Shown: positions 47,020-58,139, counted from the stretch's first letter. The stretch is 64,000 nt of DNA from a bacterium SCSIO 12827 (GCA_024397995.1 CP073746.1:1860001-1924000); one strand, 5' to 3'. Translations and numbers: made by a program. Notes: a model not told the origin generated them from the letters alone.

Positions 47020-50000
47020 GTGCCGGACGACACACTTCCCGCTGCCGGGTCGAAACAGGCCCCTGGCGCCACCAGCAAGGGGCCGCTGCATCCGGTCCGT
47101 TTCGTCACCGCCGCCGCCCTGTTTGATGGCCATGACGCCGCCATCAACATCATGCGCCGCATCCTGCAGGCGCAGGGCGCCGAGGTCATCCATCTGGGCC
47201 ACAACCGCTCCGTCGACGAGGTCGTGACCGCCGCCATCCAGGAAGACGCCCACGGCATTGCCGTCTCAAGCTACCAGGGCGGGCATGTCGAATACTTCAA
47301 ATACATGATCGACCTGCTGCGCGAGCGCGGCCGACCGGACATCTGCGTGTTCGGCGGCGGCGGCGGGGTCATCGTCGCCGACGAGGTCCGGGACCTTGAA
47401 GCCTATGGCGTGACCCGTGTCTATTCGCCCGAGGACGGCCGTCGTCTGGGCCTGCAGGGCATGATCGCCGACATGACCCAGACAGCACGGCGCGATCTCT
47501 CCGCCGATCTGCCCAAGGATCTGGGGGGACTCAAGACCGGCGACGCGGCCGAACTGGCCCGCATCATCACGGCGATCGAGGACGGCCGTCTGCCCAAACC
47601 CCTATTGAAAGAATTGAACGCTATCGCCCATAGCCGCGACACGGTGCCGGTGCTTGGCATCACGGGCACGGGCGGGGCGGGCAAATCGTCGCTGACCGAT
47701 GAGATCGTGCGGCGTTTCCGCTTTGGCTCGGGTGAACCGCGCATCGCCGTCGTCGCCATCGACCCGACCCGGCGCAAGACCGGCGGGGCGCTGCTGGGTG
47801 ACCGCATCCGCATGAACGCTAACAACGCGCCCAATGTATTCTTCCGATCTCTCGCGACGCGTGACGCCAAGACCGAAGTGCCTCCGGCCCTGGCCGACAT
47901 CATCGCTGCCGTTAAGGCTTCGGGCGCCGACATCGTGATCATCGAAACGCCGGGGATCGGGCAGGGGGATGCCGGTATCGTGCCGTTCTGTGATGTCTCG
48001 CTTTACGTCATGACGCCGGAATTCGGTGCCGCCAGCCAGCTTGAGAAGATCGACATGCTGGATTTCGCCGATGTCATCGTGATCAACAAAATGGACCGCA
48101 AAGGCGCCATGGACGCCCTGCGCGACGTGCGCAAGCAGGTCCAGCGCAACCGCGAAGCCTTTGGCGCCAAACCCGACGATATGCCCGTGTTCGGCGCGAT
48201 TGCCTCCCGGTTCAACGACGCCGGGGTGACGGCGGTCTACCAGGAACTGCTGAGCCAGTTCACGGCCAAGGGTTTTCCGGCGTTGCCCCATCTGCTGCCG
48301 TCAGTGGCGGTGCGGACGTCGGAGCCGGGTCAGGCCATCGTACCGCCGGACCGTCAACGCTACCTGGCCGAAATCGCGGACGAAGTGCGCGGCTACCTGG
48401 CCCGCGCCGAGGCCCAGGCGCGGATCGCCCGGGCCCGCCAGCAAGCCCTGGAAACAGGTCGCATGCTGGAAGAAATGGGCAAGACTTCCAACGATATAGC
48501 GAGTCTTGCTGACTCTAAGTCGAAAGAACTGAGTGCCGAAGCCCATGCCCTTTTGGATGCTTGGCCGGCGCTGAAAGACGCCTATTCAGGCGACGAGATG
48601 GTGATCACCGTGCGGGATCGGGAAATCCGCAATGCGCTGACCCGCACGACCCTGTCCGGTAACACGATTCGCCGCGTCAGCCTGCCGAAATATGAAGATC
48701 ACGGCGAACTGCTTAAATGGCTGATGCGGGAAAACCTGCCTGGATATTTCCCCTATACGGCCGGAGTGTTCCCCTTCAAGCGGACCGAGGAAGACCCCAC
48801 CCGCATGTTCGCCGGCGAGGGCGATCCCAAGCGCACCAATGCCCGGTTCAAATACCTGTCCAAGGAGTCCGAGGCCAAGCGCCTGTCGACGGCCTTCGAT
48901 TCCGTGACGCTCTACGGCTTCGATCCGGACGAACGCCCGGATATCTACGGCAAGGTCGGTAATTCCGGCGTCTCGATCGCGACCCTGCAGGACATGGCTG
49001 AGCTTTACGACGGCTTCGACCTTTGCGCCCCCAATACCTCGGTCTCCATGACCATCAACGGCCCGGCACCGACCATCCTGGCGATGTTCCTGAACACGGC
49101 CATCAATCAGCAGATCGCCAAGTTTGAAGCGGACAAGGGCAGGGCGCCCGACGACGCGGAAGCGGCCGACATCTGCGCCTGGACCCTGGCCAACGTGCGC
49201 GGCACCGTGCAGGCGGACATCCTCAAGGAAGACCAGGGTCAGAACACCTGCATCTTCTCGACGGAATTCGCCCTGCGCATGATGGCCGATATCCAGGCCT
49301 ATTTCGTCGAGAACAAGGTGCGGAATTTCTATTCCGTCTCGATCTCCGGCTATCACATCGCCGAAGCCGGGGCGAACCCGATCTCGCAGTTGGCCTTTAC
49401 CCTCGCCAACGGCTTCACCTTCGTCGAGGCCTATTTGGCCCGCGGCATGAAGATCGACGATTTTGCACCCAATCTGTCGTTCTTCTTCTCCAACGGCATG
49501 GACCCGGAATACACGGTCATGGGCCGGGTCGCGCGGCGCATCTGGGCCGTTGCGATGAAGGAGCGCTACGGCGCCAACGAGCGCTCGCAGAAACTCAAAT
49601 ACCATATCCAGACCTCGGGCCGTTCCCTGCACGCCCAGGAAATGGACTTCAACGACATCCGCACCACCCTGCAGGCGCTGATCGCCGTCTATGACAACTG
49701 CAATTCCCTGCACACGAATGCCTTTGACGAGGCCTTCACCACGCCGACCGAGGACAGCCTGCGCCGGGCCATCGCCATTCAGATGGTCATCAACAAGGAA
49801 TGGGGCCTGGCCAAGAACGAGAACCCTAACCAGGGGGCCTTCGTCATCGACGAGTTGACAGACTTGGTGGAAGAGGCCGTGCTGCAGGAGTTCGAGCGCA
49901 TTTCCGAGCGCGGCGGCGTGCTCGGCGCCATGGAAACGGGCTACCAGCGGGGCAAGATTCAAGAGGAATCCCTGCATTACGAGACTCTCAAGCACGACGG

Positions 50001-50298
50001 CAGTCTGCCCATCGTCGGCGTCAATACCTTCCTCAATCCCAATCCGGACGCGGGCCTGGCCGAACCCCCGTTGCAGCGGTCTTCGGAAGAGGAAAAACAG
50101 AATCAGATCAAACGGCTGCGAGCGTTTCACGATGCACGGCGCGAGGACGCCCAGGCGGCGCTGGCCAACCTCAAGGCCGCCGCCGCGGCGGACGGCAACC
50201 TGTTTGCCGCCTTGATGGAGGCCGTGAAATCGTGTTCCCTGGGACAGATTACGGACGCGTTGTTCGACGCGGGCGGACAGTACCGCCGGAACATGTAG
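47020..50298 (+). CDS. icmF: Fused isobutyryl-CoA mutase IcmF
   Basis: Adenosylcobalamin enzyme interconverting isobutyryl-CoA and n-butyryl-CoA, with a built-in G-protein chaperone. The 1092-residue protein has an N-terminal B12-binding domain (His38 in [19 protein letters not shown]), a MeaB-like GTPase with P-loop GTGGAGKSS (about 216-224), [13 protein letters not shown] and NKMDRKG, and a C-terminal mutase domain from about 540. The active-site segment [19 protein letters not shown] is of IcmF type, not methylmalonyl-CoA mutase. GTG start. Cobalamin must be made or imported elsewhere. Confidence 0.93.
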   Translation: MPDDTLPAAGSKQAPGATSKGPLHPVRFVTAAALFDGHDAAINIMRRILQAQGAEVIHLGHNRSVDEVVTAAIQEDAHGIAVSSYQGGHVEYFKYMIDLLRERGRPDICVFGGGGGVIVADEVRDLEAYGVTRVYSPEDGRRLGLQGMIADMTQTARRDLSADLPKDLGGLKTGDAAELARIITAIEDGRLPKPLLKELNAIAHSRDTVPVLGITGTGGAGKSSLTDEIVRRFRFGSGEPRIAVVAIDPTRRKTGGALLGDRIRMNANNAPNVFFRSLATRDAKTEVPPALADIIAAVKASGADIVIIETPGIGQGDAGIVPFCDVSLYVMTPEFGAASQLEKIDMLDFADVIVINKMDRKGAMDALRDVRKQVQRNREAFGAKPDDMPVFGAIASRFNDAGVTAVYQELLSQFTAKGFPALPHLLPSVAVRTSEPGQAIVPPDRQRYLAEIADEVRGYLARAEAQARIARARQQALETGRMLEEMGKTSNDIASLADSKSKELSAEAHALLDAWPALKDAYSGDEMVITVRDREIRNALTRTTLSGNTIRRVSLPKYEDHGELLKWLMRENLPGYFPYTAGVFPFKRTEEDPTRMFAGEGDPKRTNARFKYLSKESEAKRLSTAFDSVTLYGFDPDERPDIYGKVGNSGVSIATLQDMAELYDGFDLCAPNTSVSMTINGPAPTILAMFLNTAINQQIAKFEADKGRAPDDAEAADICAWTLANVRGTVQADILKEDQGQNTCIFSTEFALRMMADIQAYFVENKVRNFYSVSISGYHIAEAGANPISQLAFTLANGFTFVEAYLARGMKIDDFAPNLSFFFSNGMDPEYTVMGRVARRIWAVAMKERYGANERSQKLKYHIQTSGRSLHAQEMDFNDIRTTLQALIAVYDNCNSLHTNAFDEAFTTPTEDSLRRAIAIQMVINKEWGLAKNENPNQGAFVIDELTDLVEEAVLQEFERISERGGVLGAMETGYQRGKIQEESLHYETLKHDGSLPIVGVNTFLNPNPDAGLAEPPLQRSSEEEKQNQIKRLRAFHDARREDAQAALANLKAAAAADGNLFAALMEAVKSCSLGQITDALFDAGGQYRRNM

Positions 50299-50339
50299 TC
50301 GGACCGGCCTGAACGGCCGCTGAAATAAAGGGCTCTGGC

Positions 50340-50585
50340 TTGGCCACGCAAGACGACGTTTACCTGCCGGAAGTGCTGTTCGAGTTCCAGCCCAAGGGAC
50401 GCTATGTGCGCGTCACCGCCATCGACCCGCGCACGGGCGTCGAAGTGATCTCCATCTGCGATTCCAAGTATTCCCAATCGATGGTTCAGCGCCTGGCCGT
50501 CCGCAAGTTGAAATACGTGCTGCGCAAGCGCCGCGCCCAGATCATGGGGCCGGGCCGCACCGGGCGCACGGACCTGCTGGCCTGA
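50340..50585 (+). CDS. Small conserved protein of unknown function (DUF6898-like)
   Basis: An 81-residue protein read from a TTG start eight bases after AAAGGG. The sequence LPEVLFEFQPKGRYVRVTAI and DPRTGVEVISIC suggests beta strands, and a basic helix follows (AVRKLKYVLRKRRAQ). I recall a similar small family in Rhodospirillales (DUF6898), but this match is from memory. Function unknown. It sits 41 bp after icmF on the same strand. Confidence 0.65.
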   Translation: MATQDDVYLPEVLFEFQPKGRYVRVTAIDPRTGVEVISICDSKYSQSMVQRLAVRKLKYVLRKRRAQIMGPGRTGRTDLLA

Positions 50586-50772
50586 ACATTGCCGGGGGAC
50601 AATTCGGCGCTTGATTTTCCCCGTCGGTTTTTCCACATGTTGCGCGCCGACCCAACGATTTCTACATCTGGAGCGGCACAGAGCCCTTGTGTTCGTGTAG
50701 CGGCAAGAATCGAGATGTGGTATCACTGCCGCCGGACGAACGCAGCCTTCCAAAAGCCCTAGGTGGACACCT

Positions 50773-51216
50773 GTGAGCACCAAACCCATCGCCATCGCCT
50801 GCGATCACGCCGGCTTCGCCTTGAAAACCGATCTGCTGAAGCAGCTTGCCGACATGGGCCATGAGGTCCTGGACCTTGGCACCAATTCCGAGGACTCGGT
50901 CGATTACCCCGATTTCGGCTTCGCCATGGCCCAGGCCATCCGCGACGGCAAAGCCGACCTGGGGGTGCTGGTCTGTGGCTCCGGCATCGGCATTTCCATT
51001 GCCGCCAACCGCTATCCGGAAGTCCGCGCCGCCTTGATCCACGATGCCCTGGGCGCGCGCATGTGCCGCCAGCACAACGACGCCAATGTGATCTGCTTCG
51101 GCGGCCGCATGATCGGCGCCGAAACGGCCAAGGATTGCCTTAAAATATTCCTGGAAACCGACTTCGAAGGCGGCCGTCACGGCCGCCGCGTGGACAAGCT
51201 GTCCACCCCGGCCTAG
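50773..51216 (+). CDS. rpiB: Ribose-5-phosphate isomerase B
   Basis: Interconverts ribose 5-phosphate and ribulose 5-phosphate. The 147-residue protein has IACDHAGFALK, the catalytic Cys68 in LVCGSGIGISIAANR, and RQHNDANVICFG. GTG start preceded by AGGTGG. rpiB-glyA-nrdR-rib order is usual in alphaproteobacteria; ribulose 5-phosphate is also the substrate of RibB encoded downstream. Confidence 0.96.
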   Translation: MSTKPIAIACDHAGFALKTDLLKQLADMGHEVLDLGTNSEDSVDYPDFGFAMAQAIRDGKADLGVLVCGSGIGISIAANRYPEVRAALIHDALGARMCRQHNDANVICFGGRMIGAETAKDCLKIFLETDFEGGRHGRRVDKLSTPA

Positions 51217-51305
51217 GGCCGGCCCGCCACATAGCCTGAACATCCGCGCCCGCTGCCGACGGCGTCCGGGCGCTGCAACCGAACTTCAAGGACCGAGAAC
51301 CCGCC

Positions 51306-52619
51306 ATGCCCGACGCCGATACCCCGAAATACGCCGACCCGTCCCTCAACCGCTTCTTCGAAGCACCGTTGTCCGAGACGGACCCGGAGCTTTACGCCGC
51401 CGAGCGCGCCGAGCTGAAACGCCAGCAGGACAAGATCGAGCTGATCGCATCGGAAAACATCGTGTCCCGTGCGGTCATGGAGGCCCAGGGCGGGGTCATG
51501 ACCAACAAGTACGCCGAGGGCTATCCCGGACGGCGCTATTACGGCGGCTGCGAATTCGTCGATGTCGCGGAAACCCTGGCGATCGACCGGGCCAAGAAGC
51601 TGTTCAACTGCGGTTTCGCCAACGTCCAACCCCATTCCGGCGCGCAGGCCAACGGTGCCGTGATGCTGGCCCTGGTCAAGCCGGGTGAGACCATCATGGG
51701 CATGTCCCTGGCCGCCGGCGGCCATCTGACCCACGGGGCGCCGCCCGCCATGTCGGGCAAGTGGTTTGATGCCGTGCAGTACGGCGTGCGCCGCCAGGAC
51801 GCGCTGGTCGATTTCGACGAGGTCGAGCGCCTGGCCATGGAACACAAGCCCAAGATCATCATCGCCGGCGGCTCTGCCTATCCCCGCACCCTTGATTTCC
51901 CCAAGTTCCGCGAGATCTGCGACAAGGTCGGCGCGTTGCTGATGGTCGATATGGCGCATTTCGCGGGCCTGGTCGCCGCCGGGGTACATCCGAGCCCGTT
52001 CCCCTATGCGGACATCGCCACCACGACGACCCATAAGACCCTGCGCGGTCCCCGCGGCGGCATGATTTTGACCAACGACGAAGCGATCGCCAAAAAGATC
52101 AATTCGGCCGTGTTCCCGGGCCTGCAGGGCGGGCCGCTGATGCATGTCATCGCCGCCAAGGCGGTCGCTTTCGGCGAAGCCTTGCGCCCGGAATTCAAGG
52201 ACTACTCGGCGCGCGTCGTCGCCAATGCCCGGGTTCTCGCGGAAACGCTGGTTTCCCGCGGCTTCGACATCGTCGCCGGCGGCACGGACACGCACCTGAT
52301 GCTGGTCGACATGCGCGCCAAGGGGCTGACCGGGGTCGCGGCCGAGGCTGCCCTGGAAAACGCCCGCATGACCTGCAACAAGAACGGTGTGCCGTTCGAC
52401 CCGGAAAAGCCGACGGTGACCTCGGGTATCCGGCTCGGCACGCCAGCGGGCACCACGCGCGGCTTCGGCGAGGCTGAATTCCGCGAAATCGGCAACCTGA
52501 TCGCCGACGTGCTGGACGGCGTCGCCGCCAATCCGGACGGCAATTCTGCGGTGGAAGCCAAGGCGGCCGAAGCCGTGGGCCGGCTGTGTCGGGATTTTCC
52601 GATCTATTCGAACATCTAG
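51306..52619 (+). CDS. glyA: Serine hydroxymethyltransferase
   Basis: PLP enzyme interconverting serine and glycine with tetrahydrofolate. The 437-residue protein has [36 protein letters not shown] and the PLP-lysine motif [14 protein letters not shown]. The start at 51306 opens with a short acidic tail. Lies 89 bp after rpiB and 64 bp before nrdR. Confidence 0.98.
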   Translation: MPDADTPKYADPSLNRFFEAPLSETDPELYAAERAELKRQQDKIELIASENIVSRAVMEAQGGVMTNKYAEGYPGRRYYGGCEFVDVAETLAIDRAKKLFNCGFANVQPHSGAQANGAVMLALVKPGETIMGMSLAAGGHLTHGAPPAMSGKWFDAVQYGVRRQDALVDFDEVERLAMEHKPKIIIAGGSAYPRTLDFPKFREICDKVGALLMVDMAHFAGLVAAGVHPSPFPYADIATTTTHKTLRGPRGGMILTNDEAIAKKINSAVFPGLQGGPLMHVIAAKAVAFGEALRPEFKDYSARVVANARVLAETLVSRGFDIVAGGTDTHLMLVDMRAKGLTGVAAEAALENARMTCNKNGVPFDPEKPTVTSGIRLGTPAGTTRGFGEAEFREIGNLIADVLDGVAANPDGNSAVEAKAAEAVGRLCRDFPIYSNI

Positions 52620-52656
52620 GCCGGTAACGGCTTGTTTAGACCTGAGCGGGTACAAA

Positions 52657-52672
52657 ACACAAAATATTGGGG
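52657..52672 (+). promoter_or_regulatory. NrdR-box-like site before nrdR
   Basis: ACACAAAATATTGGGG matches 13 of 16 positions of the NrdR box acaCwAtATaTwGtgt, with the central C-w-A-x-A-T-A-T-w-G intact. It ends 11 bases before the nrdR start and overlaps the GGGGAG ribosome site. Only one copy is seen, whereas NrdR boxes usually come in pairs. Confidence 0.4.
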
Positions 52673-52683
52673 AGTAGTGACCG

Positions 52684-53142
52684 ATGCGGTGCCCATTCTG
52701 CGGACATGACGATTCTCAGGTGAAGGATTCCCGGCCGACCGAAGACGGCTCGGCGGTGCGCCGCCGGCGCTTCTGCCCGGCCTGTGGCGCCCGCTGGACG
52801 ACGTTTGAACGGGTCCAACTGCGTGAACTTGTGGTTGTCAAGAAAGGCGGGGAAAAGACCCCCTTCGACCGCGACAAGCTGTCGCGTTCCCTGCACATCG
52901 CGCTCCGCAAGCGTCCGGTCGACGAGGACCGTATCGAGCGGATCGTCAATTCCATACAGCGTCGGCTGGAAACCCTGGGGGAGAATGAGATTCCCTCCAA
53001 GGTGGTCGGCGAAATGGTCATGGAGAATCTGGCCAACCTGGATCAGGTCGCCTACGTCCGCTTTGCCTCCGTCTACCGAAACTTCCGCGAGGCCAAGGAT
53101 TTCGAGGCCTTCGTCGAGAATTTAAGTGGCGAAGACGACTAA
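52684..53142 (+). CDS. nrdR: Transcriptional repressor NrdR
   Basis: Zinc-ribbon/ATP-cone repressor of ribonucleotide reductase genes that senses dATP/ATP. The 152-residue protein has Cys3, Cys6, Cys31 and Cys34 ([17 protein letters not shown]) for zinc, then the ATP-cone ([16 protein letters not shown]) up to about residue 140. The gene overlaps ribD by 17 bp. A NrdR-box-like site lies immediately upstream, suggesting self-regulation. Confidence 0.97.
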   Translation: MRCPFCGHDDSQVKDSRPTEDGSAVRRRRFCPACGARWTTFERVQLRELVVVKKGGEKTPFDRDKLSRSLHIALRKRPVDEDRIERIVNSIQRRLETLGENEIPSKVVGEMVMENLANLDQVAYVRFASVYRNFREAKDFEAFVENLSGEDD

Positions 53143-54286
53143 GCCATTCACCAAACACGACCGGCGGTTCATGGTCATGGCGCTGGGCTTGGCACAGCGC
53201 GGGCTGGGCAATACCTGGCCCAATCCGGCTGTCGGCTGCGTCCTGGTCCGCCCGGACCTTGAAGGCTGCCCCGACGGTGGCGGCCGCGTGGTCGGACGCG
53301 GCTGGACCCAGCCGGGCGGACGTCCCCATGCGGAAACGGAAGCCCTGGCCCGTGCAGGCGACCTGGCATGCGGGGCGACCGCCTATGTCACGCTTGAACC
53401 TTGCTGCCACACGGGCAAGACCGGCCCTTGCACCGAAGCTCTGATCGACGCCGGTATTGCCCGCGTCATTGTTGCCGTGACGGATCCGGACCCGCGCGTG
53501 GCGGGGCAGGGCATCGCCGCCCTGGAACAGGCGGGCATCGACGTCCTGACCGGCCTTGAGGAAGAACAAGCCAACGAGGTCAATGCCGGCTACTTCAAAC
53601 GCAACGCCGATAACCGCCCCCTAGTTACTCTGAAAGCCGCTTCAAGCCTGGACGGCCGCATCGCGGCCCAGGGCGGGGACAGCAAATGGGTCACAGGCAG
53701 TGCGGCGCGGGCTCGCGGACATTTGATGCGCGCCCAATCCGATGTCATCCTGGTCGGGGTCGGGACGGTTCTTGCCGACGACCCGGAATTGACCTGCCGC
53801 CTTCCGGGGATGATGGAAAGCTCGCCGGCCCGCGTGGTGCTGGACACACATCTGCGCATATCGCCTGACAGTGCCCTGATATCGACGGCAAACGATGTGC
53901 CGGTTTGGGTCGTTACGACCCCGGATTCACCTTTGGAAGCCGCTGAAAAATTGGAGAAAAAGGGCGCACAGGTAGTTCGCGTCGCCGCAGGGCCGGACGG
54001 CCGCCCCGATCCGGCGGCAATCCTTGCCGCGCTTGCGGATAACGGCATTACGCGTCTGCTGATCGAAGGCGGAGGCACGGTTGCAGCGGCGTTTCTCAAA
54101 GCCCAATTGGTCGACCGCATGGCTTGGTTCCATGCCCCGGTCATTGTCGGCAGCGACGGCGTGCCTGCGATTGCCCCCTTATCTGTTGTAACCATGAACG
54201 AAGCCGTGCGGTTCCACCGGATGTCCATGGAGATGGTCGGCGATGACATTCTGGAAGTGCTGGCGGTTCTCCCGCGACCGGCGTAA
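53126..54286 (+). CDS. ribD: Bifunctional riboflavin deaminase/reductase RibD
   Basis: Performs deamination then side-chain reduction of the pyrimidine intermediate in riboflavin synthesis. The 386-residue protein has the zinc deaminase motif with His68-Ala-Glu70, Cys93 and Cys102 ([11 protein letters not shown]), then a reductase domain from about 160 ([40 protein letters not shown]). GTG start inside the end of nrdR, so the two are translationally coupled. Confidence 0.95.
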   Translation: MAKTTKPFTKHDRRFMVMALGLAQRGLGNTWPNPAVGCVLVRPDLEGCPDGGGRVVGRGWTQPGGRPHAETEALARAGDLACGATAYVTLEPCCHTGKTGPCTEALIDAGIARVIVAVTDPDPRVAGQGIAALEQAGIDVLTGLEEEQANEVNAGYFKRNADNRPLVTLKAASSLDGRIAAQGGDSKWVTGSAARARGHLMRAQSDVILVGVGTVLADDPELTCRLPGMMESSPARVVLDTHLRISPDSALISTANDVPVWVVTTPDSPLEAAEKLEKKGAQVVRVAAGPDGRPDPAAILAALADNGITRLLIEGGGTVAAAFLKAQLVDRMAWFHAPVIVGSDGVPAIAPLSVVTMNEAVRFHRMSMEMVGDDILEVLAVLPRPA

Positions 54287-54295
54287 GTATCAGGC

Positions 54296-54895
54296 ATGTT
54301 TACCGGCATTATTACAGACATCGGGCGCATCCGCGCCATCGACAAGGCTGACGACGGCAGGCTGGAAATCGAAACGGCCTTCGATACTGCCATGATCGAC
54401 ATCGGGGCTTCCGTCGCCTGTTCGGGCTGCTGCCTGACGGTGATCGAAAAAGGCACGGGATGGATGGCCTTCGAGGCCTCAGGCGAAACACGCCGTCTGA
54501 CGACCGTCGGCAACTGGACCGATGGCACGCGGGTCAACCTGGAACGTGCCTTGAAGGTCGGGGATGAATTGGGCGGCCATATCGTATCCGGCCATGTCGA
54601 CGGTCTGGCCGAACTGGCCGAGCGCGTGCACGAGGGCGACTCTCTGAAGCTGACATTCCGCGCCCCCGAGACATTGGCCCCCTATATCGCGGCCAAGGGG
54701 TCCGTGACCCTCGACGGCGTGTCGTTGACGGTCAATACCGTTGCCGACAAGGACTTCACGGTGAACATCATTTCCCACACCCAGGAACAGACGACGCTGG
54801 CCGGCCTGACGGTCGGCGCGGCGGTGAACCTGGAAATCGACATGCTTGCGCGTTATGTTGCGCGGCTAATGCAGATGAACGGTACAGCCCCTTGA
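54296..54895 (+). CDS. ribE: Riboflavin synthase (alpha subunit)
   Basis: Dismutates two 6,7-dimethyl-8-ribityllumazine molecules to riboflavin. The 199-residue protein shows the two-fold lumazine-binding repeat: MFTGIITDIGRI, VACSGCCLTV, then GGHIVSGHVDG, LDGVSLTVN and NIISHTQEQTTL. Nine bases after ribD; overlaps the ribB start by four bases. No FMN riboswitch precedes the rib genes in this window. Confidence 0.96.
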   Translation: MFTGIITDIGRIRAIDKADDGRLEIETAFDTAMIDIGASVACSGCCLTVIEKGTGWMAFEASGETRRLTTVGNWTDGTRVNLERALKVGDELGGHIVSGHVDGLAELAERVHEGDSLKLTFRAPETLAPYIAAKGSVTLDGVSLTVNTVADKDFTVNIISHTQEQTTLAGLTVGAAVNLEIDMLARYVARLMQMNGTAP

Positions 54896-56028
54896 AATCA
54901 AAAGACGTTAATAGCTACGACAGCATCCTTTCGCCGATTGAGGACATCATCGAAGATGCCCGCAACGGGCGCATGTTCATTCTTGTCGACGATGAAGAAC
55001 GCGAGAACGAGGGCGATCTGGTCATTCCGGCCCAGATGGCGACGCCGGACGCCATCAATTTCATGGCGCGCTTCGGACGCGGGCTGATCTGCCTGGCGCT
55101 GACCCACGAGCGGGTCGAAACCTTGAACCTGCCGCATATGAGCCGCACCAACTCATCACGCCATCAGACGGCCTTTACCGTATCGATCGAGGCCCGTGAG
55201 GGTGTCACCACGGGCATCTCAGCCTCGGACCGGGCGCGCACCATCTCCGTCGCCATCGATCCTGCCCGGGGGGCCGCCGACATTGCCACGCCCGGCCATA
55301 TCTTCCCGCTGGAAGCCCGCGACGGTGGCACCTTGGTACGTGCCGGTCATACGGAAGGTGCTGTCGATATCGCCCGCTTGGCCGGATTGAACCCGGCAGG
55401 CGTGATCTGCGAGATCATGAACGACGACGGCACCATGGCCCGCATGCCCGATCTGGTCGGCTTCGCCCAGCACCACGGTCTGAAGATCGCGACCATTGCC
55501 GACCTGATTGCCTATCGGCGGCAAAACGACCGGTTGGTCAAACGCATTCTGGAAACGCAGTTCGAAAGCCGCCACGGTGGCGGCTTCACCATGGCGATCT
55601 ATCAGAACACCGTGGCCTATGCGGAACACATCGCCCTGATCAAGGGCGACATCAGCCAAGGCGGCCCGGTGCCCGTGCGCATGCACGCGCTCAATGTATT
55701 GGAAGACGTCCTAGGCGACAATTCGCGGGGGGGCGACGGTCTGTTGCAGCGCTCCATGGAAATCATCGGCGAGATGGGCAGGGGGGTCATCGTGCTGATC
55801 CGCGAACCCATGCCGACCAGCCTGTCCGACCGGGTCAAGGCCAAGCTGGGCGAGGGTGAGAAGCCATCCGGCCAGCTCCGTGATTACGGCGTGGGCGCAC
55901 AGATCCTGACCGACCTCGGCATTACGGAGATGACCCTTTTGACCAACTCGACCAAGACCGTGGTCGGCCTGGACGGCCATGGGCTGACCATCGTCGGCCG
56001 CCACCCCATCGATCGAGGTGCCGAGTGA
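54892..56028 (+). CDS. ribB: 3,4-dihydroxy-2-butanone 4-phosphate synthase with degenerate GTP cyclohydrolase II-like domain
   Basis: Residues about 15-215 form a complete DHBP synthase: [52 protein letters not shown]. The C-terminal part resembles GTP cyclohydrolase II, but the zinc site is gone. Where RibA has a Cys and a C-D-C motif, this protein reads [21 protein letters not shown] with no cysteine. It is therefore RibB with a non-catalytic domain (RibBX-like), and GTP cyclohydrolase must be encoded elsewhere. The start is TTG overlapping the ribE stop; the next Met (residue 28) is inside the domain. Confidence 0.92.
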   Translation: MKSKDVNSYDSILSPIEDIIEDARNGRMFILVDDEERENEGDLVIPAQMATPDAINFMARFGRGLICLALTHERVETLNLPHMSRTNSSRHQTAFTVSIEAREGVTTGISASDRARTISVAIDPARGAADIATPGHIFPLEARDGGTLVRAGHTEGAVDIARLAGLNPAGVICEIMNDDGTMARMPDLVGFAQHHGLKIATIADLIAYRRQNDRLVKRILETQFESRHGGGFTMAIYQNTVAYAEHIALIKGDISQGGPVPVRMHALNVLEDVLGDNSRGGDGLLQRSMEIIGEMGRGVIVLIREPMPTSLSDRVKAKLGEGEKPSGQLRDYGVGAQILTDLGITEMTLLTNSTKTVVGLDGHGLTIVGRHPIDRGAE

Positions 56029-56474
56029 GCGCCGCCGAGGCCCCGAAGGGCACAGTCCTGATCGTCGAATCCCGCTACTACCCGGACATTGTTGACGGCC
56101 TGATCGCCGGCGCCCTGCCGCTGCTGACCGAGGCCGGCCTGCATCACGAACGGCTGGAAGTCCCGGGCGTATTCGAAATTCCCGCCGCCATCCGCCATGC
56201 GGCCTTCGGCGGGAAATACGCTGGGTTCCTTGCTTTCGGCTGCGTGATTCGCGGCGAGACCAGTCACTACGACCATATCTGCACCGAAGCCAGCCGCGCC
56301 ATCATGGACCTGACGACGCGGGACGGCTTGGCGCTCGGCTTCGGGGTGCTGACCTGCGAGAACGGGGACCAAGCCCATGTGCGCGCCGACCCCAAGGGCA
56401 AGAACAAGGGCGCCGAAGCGGCCCGCGCCTGCCTTGCCATGATCGGCATCAAACAGCGTTTCGGCGGAGGTTGA
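56025..56474 (+). CDS. ribH: 6,7-dimethyl-8-ribityllumazine synthase
   Basis: Joins the pyrimidine and the RibB product to make lumazine. The 149-residue protein has IVESRYYPDIVDGLIAGA, VPGVFEIPAAI, GCVIRGETSHYDHIC and LGFGVLTCEN. GTG start overlaps the ribB stop by four bases; nusB follows within nine bases, as in many proteobacteria. Confidence 0.96.
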   Translation: MSAAEAPKGTVLIVESRYYPDIVDGLIAGALPLLTEAGLHHERLEVPGVFEIPAAIRHAAFGGKYAGFLAFGCVIRGETSHYDHICTEASRAIMDLTTRDGLALGFGVLTCENGDQAHVRADPKGKNKGAEAARACLAMIGIKQRFGGG

Positions 56475-56482
56475 AGACCATC

Positions 56483-56977
56483 ATGAGTGCAACCCGATCC
56501 GCCCCGTTGAGTTCGGCCCGTCTGGCAGCCGTGCAGGCGCTGTATGAAATGGATCTGGCTGGCGCCGGCGCGGATCCGGTACTGGAAGCCATCATGGCCG
56601 AACGCTGGTCGTCGTCCGCTCTCGACGCCGATGACGGTAATGGCGGCAACGACGACGAAAACGGCTTCACGCCACCGGATCTGGACCTGTTGAAGGAATT
56701 GGTCGCGGGGGTCAGCAACGATCTTGAGGGCGTCGACCGCTACCTGAAGATGGCGCTCAACCACCCGCATACGGTGGAGTCCCTGGAAGCCCTCCTGCGC
56801 GCGGTACTGCGTGCGGCGGCCTTTGAAATGGCCAAACGGCCGCAGGTTCCCGCCGTGGTCGTCATCAAGGAATACGTGGACGTCGCCGACGCCTTTTTCG
56901 ACGGGCGCGAACCGGCCCTGGTCAACGGCTTTCTCGACCATCTGGGCCGCGAACTCCGTCCGGCGGAGTTCACTTAA
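56483..56977 (+). CDS. nusB: Transcription antitermination factor NusB
   Basis: RNA-binding partner of NusE/S10 in rRNA antitermination. The 164-residue helical protein starts RSAPLSSARLAAVQALYEMDLAG and ends with VVIKEYVDVADAFFDGREPALVNGFLDHLGRE in separated helices. An Asp/Asn/Gly-rich insert at about residues 46-60 lengthens it. The ATG at 56483 was chosen; a TTG at 56471 lies directly on the GGAGG site. Confidence 0.95.
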   Translation: MSATRSAPLSSARLAAVQALYEMDLAGAGADPVLEAIMAERWSSSALDADDGNGGNDDENGFTPPDLDLLKELVAGVSNDLEGVDRYLKMALNHPHTVESLEALLRAVLRAAAFEMAKRPQVPAVVVIKEYVDVADAFFDGREPALVNGFLDHLGRELRPAEFT

Positions 56978-57034
56978 AGGTCGCCACAATTTCCCTCCCA
57001 ATGGATGGGGGACACGACGGATGCACCTAACCGC

Positions 57035-58033
57035 ATGAGCGACAACGACGAACCGGACAGATTGGGCGAATTCGACCTGATCGCCGCCTATTTCCGACCC
57101 CTGACCGAGGGCCGGCCGGAAGCGCTCGACCTCAAGGACGACGCCGGATTGCTGACACCGCCGGCAGGCTGCCAGTTGGTCGTGACCACCGATGCCCTGG
57201 TCGCGGGGCAGCATTTCCTGGCCGATGCCGGCCCGGAATGCCTGGCGATCAAGGCGTTGGGCGTCAATCTGTCGGACCTGGCCGCCATGGGCGCCACACC
57301 GGCCGCTTATACCCTGGCCCTGGCGGCCCCCAAGCCGATCGTTCCCGGCTGGCTGCAGACGTTTGCCTCCGGTCTTGGGGACATGCAGGCTGCACACGGC
57401 ATCTTCCTGCTGGGGGGAGATACCCTGACCACGAACGGGCCGCTCACGCTCTCGATTACGGCACTCGGCTGGGTCGCCGCAGGGCAGGCTCTCCGCCGGT
57501 CCGGGGCGCAGGCCGGTGATGATCTTTACCTGTCCGGGTCGATCGGCGATGCAGCCCTCGGCCTTCTGGTTGCCCGCGACGGGCGGACGCTCGCCGGTGT
57601 CGACGGTGATGCGTTCCTGCGTGACCGCTATGACCGGCCACGGCCGCGGACGGCCCTTGGCCCACGCCTGGTGAGCATCGCCACGAGTTGCATCGACGTT
57701 TCCGATGGCCTTGCCGCCGACGTCGGCCATATCGCGAAGACGTCGGGCCTGGGCGCCGAGATCGGTGTCCAGGATCTGCCGTTGTCCGATGCGGCGCGGA
57801 CGGCGCTCGCGGCCGATCCCGGCCTGCTGGAAACATTGGTGACCGGCGGCGACGATTACGAGCTTGCGTTTACGGCGCCTCCGTCATCGGCGGCCGCGGT
57901 CGCCACGGCCGCCCGCGAATCGGGCGTTCCCGTGGCCCGTATCGGGACCATGACGACGGAACCGGATGTCCGCCTGCTCGGCCCCGGTGGGGCGGTGCTG
58001 GACCTGGGCCCGGGGGGGTACCGGCATTTCTAA
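57035..58033 (+). CDS. thiL: Thiamine-monophosphate kinase
   Basis: Makes thiamine diphosphate, the cofactor of the PDH E1 encoded earlier in the window. The 332-residue protein has LGEFDLIAAYF, DDAGLL, VVTTDALVAGQHF, the metal motif GVNLSDLAAMGA, LLGGDT, and VTGGDDYELAF near the C terminus. Two Met starts are possible, at 57005 and 57035, neither with a clear ribosome site; the later one gives the usual short N-terminal tail. nusB-thiL adjacency is standard. Confidence 0.93.
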   Translation: MSDNDEPDRLGEFDLIAAYFRPLTEGRPEALDLKDDAGLLTPPAGCQLVVTTDALVAGQHFLADAGPECLAIKALGVNLSDLAAMGATPAAYTLALAAPKPIVPGWLQTFASGLGDMQAAHGIFLLGGDTLTTNGPLTLSITALGWVAAGQALRRSGAQAGDDLYLSGSIGDAALGLLVARDGRTLAGVDGDAFLRDRYDRPRPRTALGPRLVSIATSCIDVSDGLAADVGHIAKTSGLGAEIGVQDLPLSDAARTALAADPGLLETLVTGGDDYELAFTAPPSSAAAVATAARESGVPVARIGTMTTEPDVRLLGPGGAVLDLGPGGYRHF

Positions 58034-58139
58034 CGGTCGGGGCGGGGTGATCGTCCGCATTGCACGCCCGGCCGCCACCTGCATAATGACGCCACGCGAT
58101 CTCCCTGACCACAGACGGAACGGCTGACGGCCAACGCCA

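Noticed and set aside
50305-50319. Hairpin CGGCC-TGAAC-GGCCG after icmF
   Set aside because: Only a 5-bp stem with no T-run; short GC stems are frequent at this base composition.
53142-56028. FMN riboswitch for the riboflavin genes
   Set aside because: The rib genes overlap or are separated by fewer than ten bases, leaving no room, and no RFN element is seen before nrdR.
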